From positions 423,685-487,684 of the forward strand of contig NZ_JAJVDH010000004.1 of the NCBI RefSeq assembly GCF_022758145.1: DNA of 64,000 bases. The letters are read 5' to 3'. The DNA is from Pontibacter vulgaris. Lineage in GTDB: Bacteria; Bacteroidota; Bacteroidia; Cytophagales; Hymenobacteraceae. Below are positions 16,976 through 24,921 of the stretch, piece by piece. The position numbers were made by a program, and so were the translations under genes. The notes beneath the pieces are model-generated. The model was not told where the DNA came from. It searched no databases and was given only the letters and a program-made list of their open reading frames with translations. Every line of letters begins with the position of its first letter. The stretch's first letter is position 1.

Positions 16976-17992
16976 ATGAAACTCCAGGCCGATTTTTCGC
17001 TTAAACCTTATAATACATTCGGGATTGATGTTAAAGCCAAGCTATACGCGCGTTTCGACAGCGTGGCCGAGCTGCAGGAGCTCCTGCAAATGCCCGAATT
17101 AAGACAGGAAGAGAAACTTATACTTGGCGGCGGCAGCAACGTGCTTTTCACGAAAAATTTCGATGGCATTGTGCTTCAGAACTGTATAAAAGGCATTGAG
17201 GTGTTGCGCGAGGACGATGCTTATACTTATGTAAAAGCAGGCAGCGGCGAAGTATGGCATGAGTTTGTTGTGTATTGCCTGGAGCATAACCTGGGTGGTT
17301 CCGAAAATCTTTCCCTTATTCCGGGCACGGTGGGCGCAGCGCCCTTACAGAACATTGGAGCATACGGTGTAGAGCTGAAAGATATTTTTTACGAATTGGA
17401 AGCCGTTGAACTGGAAACCGGGCAAATCCATACTTTTGATAACGAAGCCTGCCGTTTCGGCTACCGCGAGAGCATCTTTAAAAACGAGTTGAAGGGCCAG
17501 TTTATAGTTACTGGGGTAACATTCAGGCTGCACAAAAACCACAAGCTTAATACCTCCTATGGCGCCATCAGTACCACGCTGCAGGAAATGAATATACAGG
17601 AACCAACCATACAGGATGTAAGCGCGGCTGTTTGCCACATTCGCCGCAGCAAGTTGCCAGATCCGAAGCAAATCGGAAATGCCGGCAGTTTCTTTAAAAA
17701 TCCTGAAATTCCGCTGGCTTTATACGATGTGCTCAAGTACCAGTACCCAACTATGCCTGCCTACCCGGTATCCGAAACGATGGTAAAAGTGCCGGCAGGC
17801 TGGCTTATTGAGCAATGCGGCTGGAAAGGCAAAGTAATTGAAAACTATGGCGTTCATAAAAATCAGGCCCTGGTGCTTGTAAATTATGGAGGCGCTTCCG
17901 GCGATAAAGTTCGTGCCCTGGCTTACGACATTATTCATTCTGTTGAAGAGAAATTTGGCATCAGCCTGCACCCCGAAGTAAACATACTTTAG
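16976..17992 (+). CDS. murB: UDP-N-acetylenolpyruvoylglucosamine reductase
   Basis: A 338-residue FAD enzyme that reduces the MurA product to UDP-MurNAc with NADPH. The FAD-binding LGGGSNVLF, the NLSLIPGTVGAAPLQNIGAYG segment, the tyrosine-loop region FGYRESIFK, and the catalytic Ser region GNAGSFFKNP with terminal Glu in LHPEVNIL are all present. The length and Tyr loop mark it as type I MurB. It is divergent from the methyltransferase gene. Confidence 0.96.
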   Translation: MKLQADFSLKPYNTFGIDVKAKLYARFDSVAELQELLQMPELRQEEKLILGGGSNVLFTKNFDGIVLQNCIKGIEVLREDDAYTYVKAGSGEVWHEFVVYCLEHNLGGSENLSLIPGTVGAAPLQNIGAYGVELKDIFYELEAVELETGQIHTFDNEACRFGYRESIFKNELKGQFIVTGVTFRLHKNHKLNTSYGAISTTLQEMNIQEPTIQDVSAAVCHIRRSKLPDPKQIGNAGSFFKNPEIPLALYDVLKYQYPTMPAYPVSETMVKVPAGWLIEQCGWKGKVIENYGVHKNQALVLVNYGGASGDKVRALAYDIIHSVEEKFGISLHPEVNIL

Positions 17993-18091
17993 GTTTTATA
18001 TCTATACTTTACTATACTTTAACCGAAACAACCTAAACTTATTTATAGCGCATACGATATATAGAATTGTAAACACTAAAAGCAATTCTAT

Positions 18092-18523
18092 ATGAAGCCC
18101 AATAAATTACTCTATTTCTTTTCTTTACTTTTTGCCCTTACCGTATTTAGTAGTTGCGATAAAGACGACAGCGAGCCTACCAAAACCGATATACTTACCT
18201 CGCATGAATGGAAAGGCAGCCGCGTACTGGTTGCCGGGCTCGATGTATCGGACAGGCCGGAGATAAAGGACATGTTGCTGGATATTAAAACGCTGCGCCT
18301 GAATTTTAACCGCAACGGCTCTTACACGGCAACTTATACAGATAAGAGCGGCCCAAGAACTACCACAGGTGCCTGGCAGTTTACAAACAACGAAACCAAA
18401 CTCGCTTTTGACCTGCTTGGTGAGATGGAGATCAAGAACTTTACTTCTTCTAACCTCGACATGATTAAGGTGGCTCAGAATGGCAGCCTCACGTATAATG
18501 CTGAAGTACAGTTAATAAAATAA
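18092..18523 (+). CDS. Small lipocalin-like surface lipoprotein, paralogue 1
   Basis: A 143-residue lipoprotein. The signal peptide ends in the lipobox FSSC, and Cys is followed by DKDDSEP, an acidic run like the Bacteroidota lipoprotein export signal for surface exposure. The mature part begins TDILTSHEWKGSR and resembles lipocalin-like domains, with beta strands and a G-x-W-x-F-T-N-N-x-x-K-L motif (GAWQFTNNETKLAF). Two more paralogues follow. The function is unknown. Confidence 0.8.
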   Translation: MKPNKLLYFFSLLFALTVFSSCDKDDSEPTKTDILTSHEWKGSRVLVAGLDVSDRPEIKDMLLDIKTLRLNFNRNGSYTATYTDKSGPRTTTGAWQFTNNETKLAFDLLGEMEIKNFTSSNLDMIKVAQNGSLTYNAEVQLIK

Positions 18524-18635
18524 TCCTGAAGTTACCTGATTTATTTGTTCTTTTCTTATCAGATTTCGTATTAAGCCATAAATTATATTTATAAAATACA
18601 AATGTAGGCATTACGCAATCTAAAGTCGAACATAT

Positions 18636-19061
18636 ATGAAACAACTCAGAAAACTAAATTATCTGTTTGCTGCACTTTTTGTACTTGTACTGTTGGGATG
18701 TGGCGATGACGAAGACAAAGAACCAAGCCGCCGCGATTTACTTACGTCAACAACCTGGCAAGCCAACCATGTGTTTCTTGATGGAGTGGATGTAACCAGC
18801 AGAGTGGATCTGACTCAAACTTCATTCAAGTTTGAAAAAAATGGTAACTATACTTTTAAATTCGATGGAAACCCGATTATAGGTACTTGGGAATTTGCAG
18901 ACAACGAACAGAAGTTAGTTCTTGATAAGGGTACAGGCGACGAAGAAAACGTAAAAATATTGCTGCTAAGCGCTACAAATTTTAATGTACAGTTTGAGGA
19001 AGTTGACGACGATACAGGTATAAATCATACATTAGAGTTCAGGTTCATAAATAAGCCATAA
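18636..19061 (+). CDS. Small lipocalin-like surface lipoprotein, paralogue 2
   Basis: A 141-residue lipoprotein with lipobox VLLGC followed by GDDEDKEPS, again an acidic export-signal-like run. The mature start RRDLLTSTTWQANHVFLDGVD and the internal GTWEFADNEQKLVLD align with the flanking paralogues. It is followed by a hairpin terminator almost identical to the one after paralogue 3. Confidence 0.8.
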   Translation: MKQLRKLNYLFAALFVLVLLGCGDDEDKEPSRRDLLTSTTWQANHVFLDGVDVTSRVDLTQTSFKFEKNGNYTFKFDGNPIIGTWEFADNEQKLVLDKGTGDEENVKILLLSATNFNVQFEEVDDDTGINHTLEFRFINKP

Positions 19062-19084
19062 CCGGATTTCAATCTATACTTAAC

Positions 19085-19115
19085 AAAAAAGGCTCCCCAA
19101 TCGGGAGCCTTTTTT
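19085..19115 (+). terminator. Terminator after lipoprotein paralogue 2
   Basis: A perfect 13-bp stem (19085-19097 and 19103-19115, loop CAATC) ends in six T. The stem and loop are nearly identical to the core of the terminator at 19810-19864. The rest of the 302-base gap to the next gene is AT-rich and holds no gene. Confidence 0.85.
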
Positions 19116-19363
19116 ATTGGTATTCGTTCCTTTTATCCTTCCTTTAACTTAAAATCAATATTACAGCTATAAATTTTTCACTTCTACAGGTAGCTTTTTG
19201 CTGTGTTTAAGATTAATCTCCTTCATCATTTATCTTGTAAACTGATAAATATCAATAACTTACACCTAAATCGCATCGTAATTATTTATAATAATATCAA
19301 TATTGATTTTAACTAAGCCCATATGAGTTAAAATTATATTATTAATTACTAAATTTTTAAAGT

Positions 19364-19810
19364 ATGAAGAAATTACAGTTACTCATTTATTTGTTACTGT
19401 TTATTGCAGTAGTTCCACTAACTAGTTGCGATGACGATGATGACGCAGAACCATCCCGAACAGTACTTTTAACAACTTCTCAATGGACGGGAAATACCAT
19501 TTATGTTGATGATGTAGATCAAACCCAGTCGTTTCGGGACAAAGGAATGGATATCAGAACATGGAAATTAAAATTCAATACAGATGGCTCCTATACTATA
19601 CAGGGCGACATGCTTCAACCTTCTCCGTACACCGGAACATGGGAGTTTACAAACAACCAGCAGGCGATACTTTTTGACAAAAATGCCTCTAATGGATCAG
19701 AGACCGCACAGATAAATAAGCTGAGCAGCTCAGAATTATTCCTTCAGATGACGCTTGAAGATACACAGAGTGGAACAATGATAGAAGCTGAAGTCAGATT
19801 CAAAAAATAA
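19364..19810 (+). CDS. Small lipocalin-like surface lipoprotein, paralogue 3
   Basis: A 148-residue lipoprotein with lipobox LTSC followed by five Asp (DDDDDAEPS), the strongest surface-export-like signal of the three. The mature sequence SRTVLLTTSQWTGNTIYVDDVD and GTWEFTNNQQAILFD shows the same lipocalin-like layout. It is preceded by a very AT-rich 300-base region likely to contain its promoter, and is convergent with mutS2. Confidence 0.8.
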   Translation: MKKLQLLIYLLLFIAVVPLTSCDDDDDAEPSRTVLLTTSQWTGNTIYVDDVDQTQSFRDKGMDIRTWKLKFNTDGSYTIQGDMLQPSPYTGTWEFTNNQQAILFDKNASNGSETAQINKLSSSELFLQMTLEDTQSGTMIEAEVRFKK

Positions 19811-19864
19811 CTATAAAGTATAAAAAAGGCTCCCCAACCGGGAGCCTTTTTTATACTTTATAGT
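19810..19864. terminator. Bidirectional terminator, lipoprotein 3 / mutS2
   Basis: A perfect 25-bp inverted repeat (19810-19834 and 19840-19864, loop CAACC) separates convergent genes. The inner 13 bp equal the stem at 19085-19115; the outer part carries AAGTATA/TATACTT. Confidence 0.9.
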
Positions 19865-19866
19865 TT

Positions 19867-22254
19867 CTATTTCAGAACTGCTAAGGTAGCGCCATCGCCG
19901 CCGCGTTCTTCGGCTTCGCTGCCCAGGCTGGCTACTTCCGGCACCGAGTATAAATAATCACGCACAACCTGGCGAAGTACACCGTTGCCACGACCGTGTA
20001 TGATCTTGATTTCCGGGATGCCCAGCATTATGGCTTCGTCGGTAAAGTTCATTACTTTGGTTAGCGCATCTTCCGCATATTCCCCTCTGATATCCAGTGT
20101 GCTTCCGAAACCGGCCATGCGCTGCGTAATGTTCATGCCACGGGTATAGCCTTCTTCGGCTTTCTTCTGCTTTTTAGTCTGGGCTTCGGCGCGTTCCAGG
20201 TTGTTTACCTTAACGATTGTTTTAAGTCCACCGAACATCACTTCAGCAGTTTTGCCTTTTATACTTACAATCTGTCCAACAGAGTCCTGCCCTATTAAGG
20301 CTACCGTATCGCCTTCTTTAAGTGGCCCACCTGTTGTAATGCGTTTATGTGCCGGACGCGGCTCATCTTTGCGTACCTGCTCGTTGGCAAATGTTTCGAG
20401 GTCGCGGCGTGCTTCCTTGGTCTTTTCCTTTTCGGCCTGGCTCTGCTTTATCTGCTGTATGGTGGCCTCAATTTTCTGGTTGGCGTCCTTCAGCAACAGC
20501 TTCGCTTTGCCTTTGGCTTCGCGCATTACGTCCTGTTTGCTCTCTTCCAGGAAGTTCTTCAGGTCGTTGTATTCTTTTACATTGCGCTTCAGCTTCTGCT
20601 CCAGTTTTGTAGCTTCAGCAAGCTTCTTTTCCAATTCCTGCTTTTCGGTTTCGAGCTCTTCCAGCAGGCGGTCATACCGGATCTTGTCTTTACCTACCAG
20701 GCTGCTGGCTTTATCAACTATAGCTTTCGGCAAACCAATTTTACGGGCGATCTCGATGGCAAACGACGAACCCGGCTTCCCGATCTCGAGTTGGTAAAGC
20801 GGTTGCAGATGCTTATGGTCGTAACGCATAGCACCGTTCACTATACCCGGTGTTTTCTCGGCAAAGTTCTTTAGGTTGGTGTAGTGTGTGGTTATCACAC
20901 CGTATACTTTGCTATTGTTCAGGGTTTGCAGCACGGCTTCGGCAATAGCGCCACCCAGCACCGGTTCAGTACCCGTACCAAACTCATCTATCAGCACCAG
21001 GCTTTTGCTGTCGGCTACCGTCACGAATTTCTTCATGTTGGTCAGGTGCGAACTATAGGTACTCAAGTCGTTTTCGATTGACTGCTCATCTCCAATGTCG
21101 ATGAAAATATCGTGGAAAATGCCGGCTTCCGAGCCATCGGCTACCGGAATCAGCATACCTGTCTGCAGCATATACTGCACCAGTCCTACCGTTTTTAAAC
21201 TCACCGATTTACCACCTGCGTTAGGGCCGGAGATCAACAGGATACGCTGGTCACGGGTCAGCTCCAGGTCCATCGGCACGGTTGGCTTACCCAGCTGCCG
21301 GTGCGACAAGTATAAAAGCGGGTGTATAGCCTGCTTCCAGGCAATGTGCGGATACTTGTTCAGTTGTGGCATTGTGGCCTCTACCCTACGCGCAAAGGCA
21401 GCCTTAGCCCGGATAAAGTCCAGCAAACCTAAATACTGGTAGGCCTTTCTTAACTCAGGTATGTGATGGCGCAGTGTATTGGTAAGGCCGGTTAAAATCT
21501 TAATGAGCTCGCGGTGATAAGCGTTCTCCAGGTCCTTGATATCGTTGTTGAGTTCGAAGATGGATTCCGGTTCAATGTAAACCGTTTGCCCTGTATTTGA
21601 TTCGTCGTGGATAAGGCCTTTGATGCGGCGCTTGTGCTCGGCAATAACAGGTATAACCAAACGGCCACCGCGTATCGTTGGCTCCACATCGCTAGGCGTC
21701 CAGCCTTCGTTTTTGGCATGGCGAATGATCGAGCTGATCGTTTTGCGAAGTATAGCCTGCTGCGCGATCAGGTCGCGTTTGAGGCGCTGTAACTCTGGGG
21801 TAGCATCGTCGCGAACGGCACCGGCATCGTCTACTACTTTATCCAAGGCAGCTATCAGCGAGCGCTCTACCGTTACGTCTGCACCCAAAGCTTTAAGCGC
21901 TTCAAACTTCCCTTCTTCAGTACCGGAAATAAAGCGCTGCGAATCGCGGATGGTGCGTAACGACATCTTGATCTCGAAGAACTGACTCACATCCAGGAAG
22001 GTACCAGGAATAGCCGCCCTGTCGAGGTAAGCGGTTACGTCGAAATAGTGGCTCAGCGGAATCTCGGCATCGGACTCCAGCAGTTGTTTAAATTCGTTGG
22101 TTTGTTGTAACAGTCGCTGTACCAGGTCGTGGCGGTTCAGGAACTGCATGCGGTTTACAAACTGGCGGCCCAGCGGACTTAAGCAAAGCTCAGCCAGCAT
22201 TTCGCGCACCTGTGCAAACCCGATCTTTATTTCAAAATTTTCTGGATAGATCAA
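19867..22254 (-). CDS. mutS2: Endonuclease MutS2 (Smr domain)
   Basis: A 795-residue MutS-like ATPase lacking the mismatch-recognition domain. The core/lever region (1-320) leads into the ATPase with Walker A GPNAGGKS (343-350), Walker B region VLIDEFGTGTEP and GVITTHYTNLKNFA. A long Glu/Lys-rich coiled coil follows (about 520-630), then a KOW-like segment (EGDTVALIGQDSVGQI), then a C-terminal Smr nuclease domain with LDIRG and KIIHGRGNGVL. MutS2 suppresses recombination and in some bacteria rescues collided ribosomes. Its size is normal for the family. Confidence 0.96.
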   Translation of the reverse strand: MIYPENFEIKIGFAQVREMLAELCLSPLGRQFVNRMQFLNRHDLVQRLLQQTNEFKQLLESDAEIPLSHYFDVTAYLDRAAIPGTFLDVSQFFEIKMSLRTIRDSQRFISGTEEGKFEALKALGADVTVERSLIAALDKVVDDAGAVRDDATPELQRLKRDLIAQQAILRKTISSIIRHAKNEGWTPSDVEPTIRGGRLVIPVIAEHKRRIKGLIHDESNTGQTVYIEPESIFELNNDIKDLENAYHRELIKILTGLTNTLRHHIPELRKAYQYLGLLDFIRAKAAFARRVEATMPQLNKYPHIAWKQAIHPLLYLSHRQLGKPTVPMDLELTRDQRILLISGPNAGGKSVSLKTVGLVQYMLQTGMLIPVADGSEAGIFHDIFIDIGDEQSIENDLSTYSSHLTNMKKFVTVADSKSLVLIDEFGTGTEPVLGGAIAEAVLQTLNNSKVYGVITTHYTNLKNFAEKTPGIVNGAMRYDHKHLQPLYQLEIGKPGSSFAIEIARKIGLPKAIVDKASSLVGKDKIRYDRLLEELETEKQELEKKLAEATKLEQKLKRNVKEYNDLKNFLEESKQDVMREAKGKAKLLLKDANQKIEATIQQIKQSQAEKEKTKEARRDLETFANEQVRKDEPRPAHKRITTGGPLKEGDTVALIGQDSVGQIVSIKGKTAEVMFGGLKTIVKVNNLERAEAQTKKQKKAEEGYTRGMNITQRMAGFGSTLDIRGEYAEDALTKVMNFTDEAIMLGIPEIKIIHGRGNGVLRQVVRDYLYSVPEVASLGSEAEERGGDGATLAVLK

Positions 22255-22313
22255 TTGTTATCTCTTAATTTAAGGCAAATTTAGCATTTTATAACAAGTA
22301 AAACCTGTGGTTT

Positions 22314-22376
22314 AGTTCTGAGTCTCGAGTTATGAGTTACGAGTTTTTTCGCACACATAACTCGAGACTCAGAACT
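22314..22376. repeat. Intergenic inverted repeat of GAGTTATGAGTT type
   Basis: A perfect 21-bp inverted repeat (22314-22334 and 22356-22376, 21-base loop) lies between divergent mutS2 and the DUF386 gene. Both arms and the following bases consist of iterated CTCGAGTTAT/ACTCAGAACT-like words. It may insulate or terminate read-through. Confidence 0.75.
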
Positions 22377-22427
22377 CAGAACTTTTAACTCGTTAACTCT
22401 TAAATTCCTACACTCTTAACTACAAAG

Positions 22428-22883
22428 ATGGTTCTCGATAAACTCTCCAATGCCGACCGATACGTTTGCATGCACCCGCTTTTTGCACAGGCTTTTAAAT
22501 TTTTGCAGGAAACCGACCTGGCAACTATAGCTACCGGTGTTTTGGAGATTGAAGGCAGAAAGCTATTCGCCATAGTTTCGGAAGCGGCCGGCGTAACCAA
22601 AGACAACTATAAACTGGAAGTGCACCGCAAGTACATCGACATACAGTATGTAATTTCGGGTACCGACCACATGGGCTGGAAAGACCTGGCACTTTGTGAT
22701 GAACCAAATGACCCCTACAACGAAGAACGCGAAGCTGCTTTCTTTCCGGATAAAACCGATAACTGGTTTGATGTACCGGCCGGCTCATTCACCATTTTTT
22801 ACCCGGATGATGCCCATGCAGCTATGGTTACAGGTGAAAGTATAGTTCGGAAAGTTGTGCTGAAGATTGCTGTTGAAGCATAG
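22428..22883 (+). CDS. YhcH/YjgK/YiaL (DUF386) family protein
   Basis: A 151-residue cupin-like beta-barrel protein. Family motifs KLEVHRKYIDIQYVISG, GSFTIFYPDDAHAA and the C-terminal RKVVLKI are present, including the putative metal-binding His and Glu. Relatives act on sugars (for example NanQ, an anomerase for sialic acid), but the substrate here is unknown. No sugar genes lie next to it. Confidence 0.9.
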   Translation: MVLDKLSNADRYVCMHPLFAQAFKFLQETDLATIATGVLEIEGRKLFAIVSEAAGVTKDNYKLEVHRKYIDIQYVISGTDHMGWKDLALCDEPNDPYNEEREAAFFPDKTDNWFDVPAGSFTIFYPDDAHAAMVTGESIVRKVVLKIAVEA

Positions 22884-22974
22884 TTATACTTTGTACATAG
22901 TACAGATAAGTATGTTTACTGTTATCCGGTAGTTGGCTGCAAGCACTAAAACGATTTTAAATTATTTAACTAAA

Positions 22975-23379
22975 ATGGATATAAAATACAGCTTCGATGA
23001 TAAACCTACTGCAGAGCAGGTTATTGAACTTTATGACAACTGCGGCTTGCCTCGCCCGACAGGAGACAAAGAAAGAATTCAAAAGATGTTTGATAACTCC
23101 AATCTAATTGTAACAGCGTGGCACGAGGACTTATTAGTTGGTGTTTCGCGTTCTATAACAGATTGGGTATGGAGTTGCTATTTAGCAGACCTTGCAGTAA
23201 GGGAAGTATATAAAAAGGCAGGTATCGGTAAAAAATTAATACAGTTAACAAAAGAAAGGGTTGGAGAACAATCAATGGTTTTACTCTTGTCTGTTCCGAC
23301 GGCTATGGAATATTATCCTAAAGTTGGATTTGTGAAGCAAGAAAGTAGCTTCATCTTAAACCGAGCAGATTGGCAGTGA
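22975..23379 (+). CDS. GNAT family N-acetyltransferase, cassette-borne
   Basis: A 134-residue acetyltransferase. The start is ATG 22975; an in-frame TTG at 22933 only adds an unlikely leader. The GNAT acetyl-CoA motif is present as VREVYKKAGIGKKLIQLTKE, with beta strand LLLSVPTAMEYYPKVGF after it. The gene is clearly richer in A/T than its neighbours and overlaps the next gene by four bases. The substrate is unknown. With the PdxH-like gene and the attC-like palindrome at 23968-24035 it forms an insertion between DUF386 and the rhodanese gene. Confidence 0.85.
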   Translation: MDIKYSFDDKPTAEQVIELYDNCGLPRPTGDKERIQKMFDNSNLIVTAWHEDLLVGVSRSITDWVWSCYLADLAVREVYKKAGIGKKLIQLTKERVGEQSMVLLLSVPTAMEYYPKVGFVKQESSFILNRADWQ

Positions 23380-23951
23380 ACCCGATAATGATTTTTCAAA
23401 GATGGCTTCAGGAAGAGCTAAATTTGACACAAGTGAGAATCCCTACCGCTTGTTGTTTATCGACCATTGGCTTAGACAATTATCCTAATGCACGATTTGT
23501 CTCCTTAAAAGAGGTATCAGATGATAGTTTTGTAATTACTGGGCCTTTGAACTCAAGAAAAGGACTTGAAATAAATCTATGCAACAAAGTAGCTTTAACT
23601 TTTTGGTGGGTTGAAACAGAAAGGCAAGTAAGAATCCAAGGAGAGGCAACTCAGATTTCAAAAACGCTTGCAGATAAATATTTTTCAGAGAGAAACAAAG
23701 ACAGCCAAATAATTTCCATCGTGAGCAAACAAGGACATGTAATTACAGATGTAGACGGACTCATAGAGGAATATAATAGAATTGAGCAAAGCTCAGGAAA
23801 TAATAAGCTAAGAAGACCAGAATATTGGGGAGGTTATACAATAAAGCCTGCGCGAATTGAATTTTTAGAATTCAAAACGACCCGGTTTCATAATCGGGAT
23901 TTGTACACAATAGAGAACCAAAAATGGGTTTTACAAACATTACAACCATAG
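23376..23951 (+). CDS. PdxH-like pyridoxamine 5'-phosphate oxidase family protein
   Basis: A 191-residue FMN-binding split-barrel protein. The GTG start at 23376 overlaps the upstream TGA (GTGA) and gives an N-terminus NPIMIFQRWLQ matching PdxH proteins; ATG 23388 is the alternative. Visible motifs are ARFVSLKEV, SRKGLEI, RQVRIQGEA and the C-terminal RRPEYWGGYTIKPARIEF. PdxH oxidises PNP/PMP to PLP. It may be an extra copy or a flavin enzyme of altered specificity. It is AT-rich like the GNAT gene and translationally coupled to it. Confidence 0.85.
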   Translation: MNPIMIFQRWLQEELNLTQVRIPTACCLSTIGLDNYPNARFVSLKEVSDDSFVITGPLNSRKGLEINLCNKVALTFWWVETERQVRIQGEATQISKTLADKYFSERNKDSQIISIVSKQGHVITDVDGLIEEYNRIEQSSGNNKLRRPEYWGGYTIKPARIEFLEFKTTRFHNRDLYTIENQKWVLQTLQP

Positions 23952-23955
23952 ATTG

Positions 23956-24040
23956 AAAAATGCCAGCAGCTAACACTATATATAAATCATGCTACGGCCC
24001 ACGGCCTTGCACGCTTTTTATACTAAACGTTACCTAACAT
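23956..24040. repeat. attC-like palindrome after the GNAT/PdxH pair
   Basis: TGCCAGCAGCTAAC (23961-23974) is followed by a palindromic core at 23984-24020 (ATGC...GCA arms around CGGCCCACGGCC) and then GTTACCT (24029-24035). The core matches the one at 13476-13512 at 32 of 37 positions, and the TGCCAGC box recurs at 12780-12793. The layout resembles integron attC sites. No integrase is in the window. Confidence 0.6.
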
Positions 24041-24069
24041 TCTAAACCCACCACAATAAAACTATAGCC

Positions 24070-24921
24070 ATGGTCCCAATCATTAACACACATGATTTAG
24101 CAGCCATATTTTCAGAAAAGAATCTGGTATTGATAGATGCGCGCACAGGACCGGGCATACAACAGAAGTATAACCTGGAACATCTGAAAGGTGCCCTTTT
24201 CGTTGACCTGGAAACTGAGATGGCCCACAAATCTGCTGATGCAGCTGATGGAGGCCGCCATCCTTTACCAGATATCTCTGTTTTTGCTGAATTGCTAGGC
24301 AAACTTGGTATTACCCCGGAAAGCCATGTGGTAGTGTATGATGATAAAAATGGAGCCAACGCGGCAGCGCGTTTCTGGTGGATGTTGCGGGCTATCGGGC
24401 ATGAAAAGGTGCAGGTATTGAATGGTGGCTACGATGCGGCTATTGAGGCTGGGGTTCCTACCAGCTCGAGCACCGAAGCACCTATAGCTCAGCCACCTTA
24501 CCCGCACAGTACCTGGAAAATGCCAGTTGCAACCATAAACGAAGTAGCGCAAGTCACACATCACCCAGCCAAACTTGTAATAGATGTGCGTGATGCCGCG
24601 CGTTACCGGGGCGAAACAGAACCTATTGACTTAGTAGCCGGCCATATACCGGGCGCCGTTAACATTCCATTTTCCTCCAATTTGAACCAGCAAGGTTTTT
24701 ACCTGACCCCGGAAGAACTGGCCGCTAAGTATAATGAGGTTTTAAAAGATCGAAATGCAGAAGATGTGATAGTGCATTGTGGTTCCGGGGTAACAGCCTG
24801 CCATACTATACTTGCCATGGACCAGGCCGGACTGGGCATTCCCAAACTATACGTAGGCTCCTGGAGCGAGTGGTCGAGAAGTGGCAGGCCCATGGCAAAG
24901 GGGAAAGATACGAATGCATAA
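24070..24921 (+). CDS. Sulfurtransferase with two rhodanese domains
   Basis: A 283-residue protein with an inactive N-terminal rhodanese domain (about 5-130; VLIDARTGPG) and an active C-terminal one (about 150-275; VIDVRDAARYRGE and the active-site loop CGSGVTAC). Cys in VHCGSGVT would carry the persulfide. It belongs to the thiosulfate/3-mercaptopyruvate sulfurtransferase group. Its stop overlaps the chrA start by eight bases, so the two are translationally coupled. Confidence 0.93.
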   Translation: MVPIINTHDLAAIFSEKNLVLIDARTGPGIQQKYNLEHLKGALFVDLETEMAHKSADAADGGRHPLPDISVFAELLGKLGITPESHVVVYDDKNGANAAARFWWMLRAIGHEKVQVLNGGYDAAIEAGVPTSSSTEAPIAQPPYPHSTWKMPVATINEVAQVTHHPAKLVIDVRDAARYRGETEPIDLVAGHIPGAVNIPFSSNLNQQGFYLTPEELAAKYNEVLKDRNAEDVIVHCGSGVTACHTILAMDQAGLGIPKLYVGSWSEWSRSGRPMAKGKDTNA

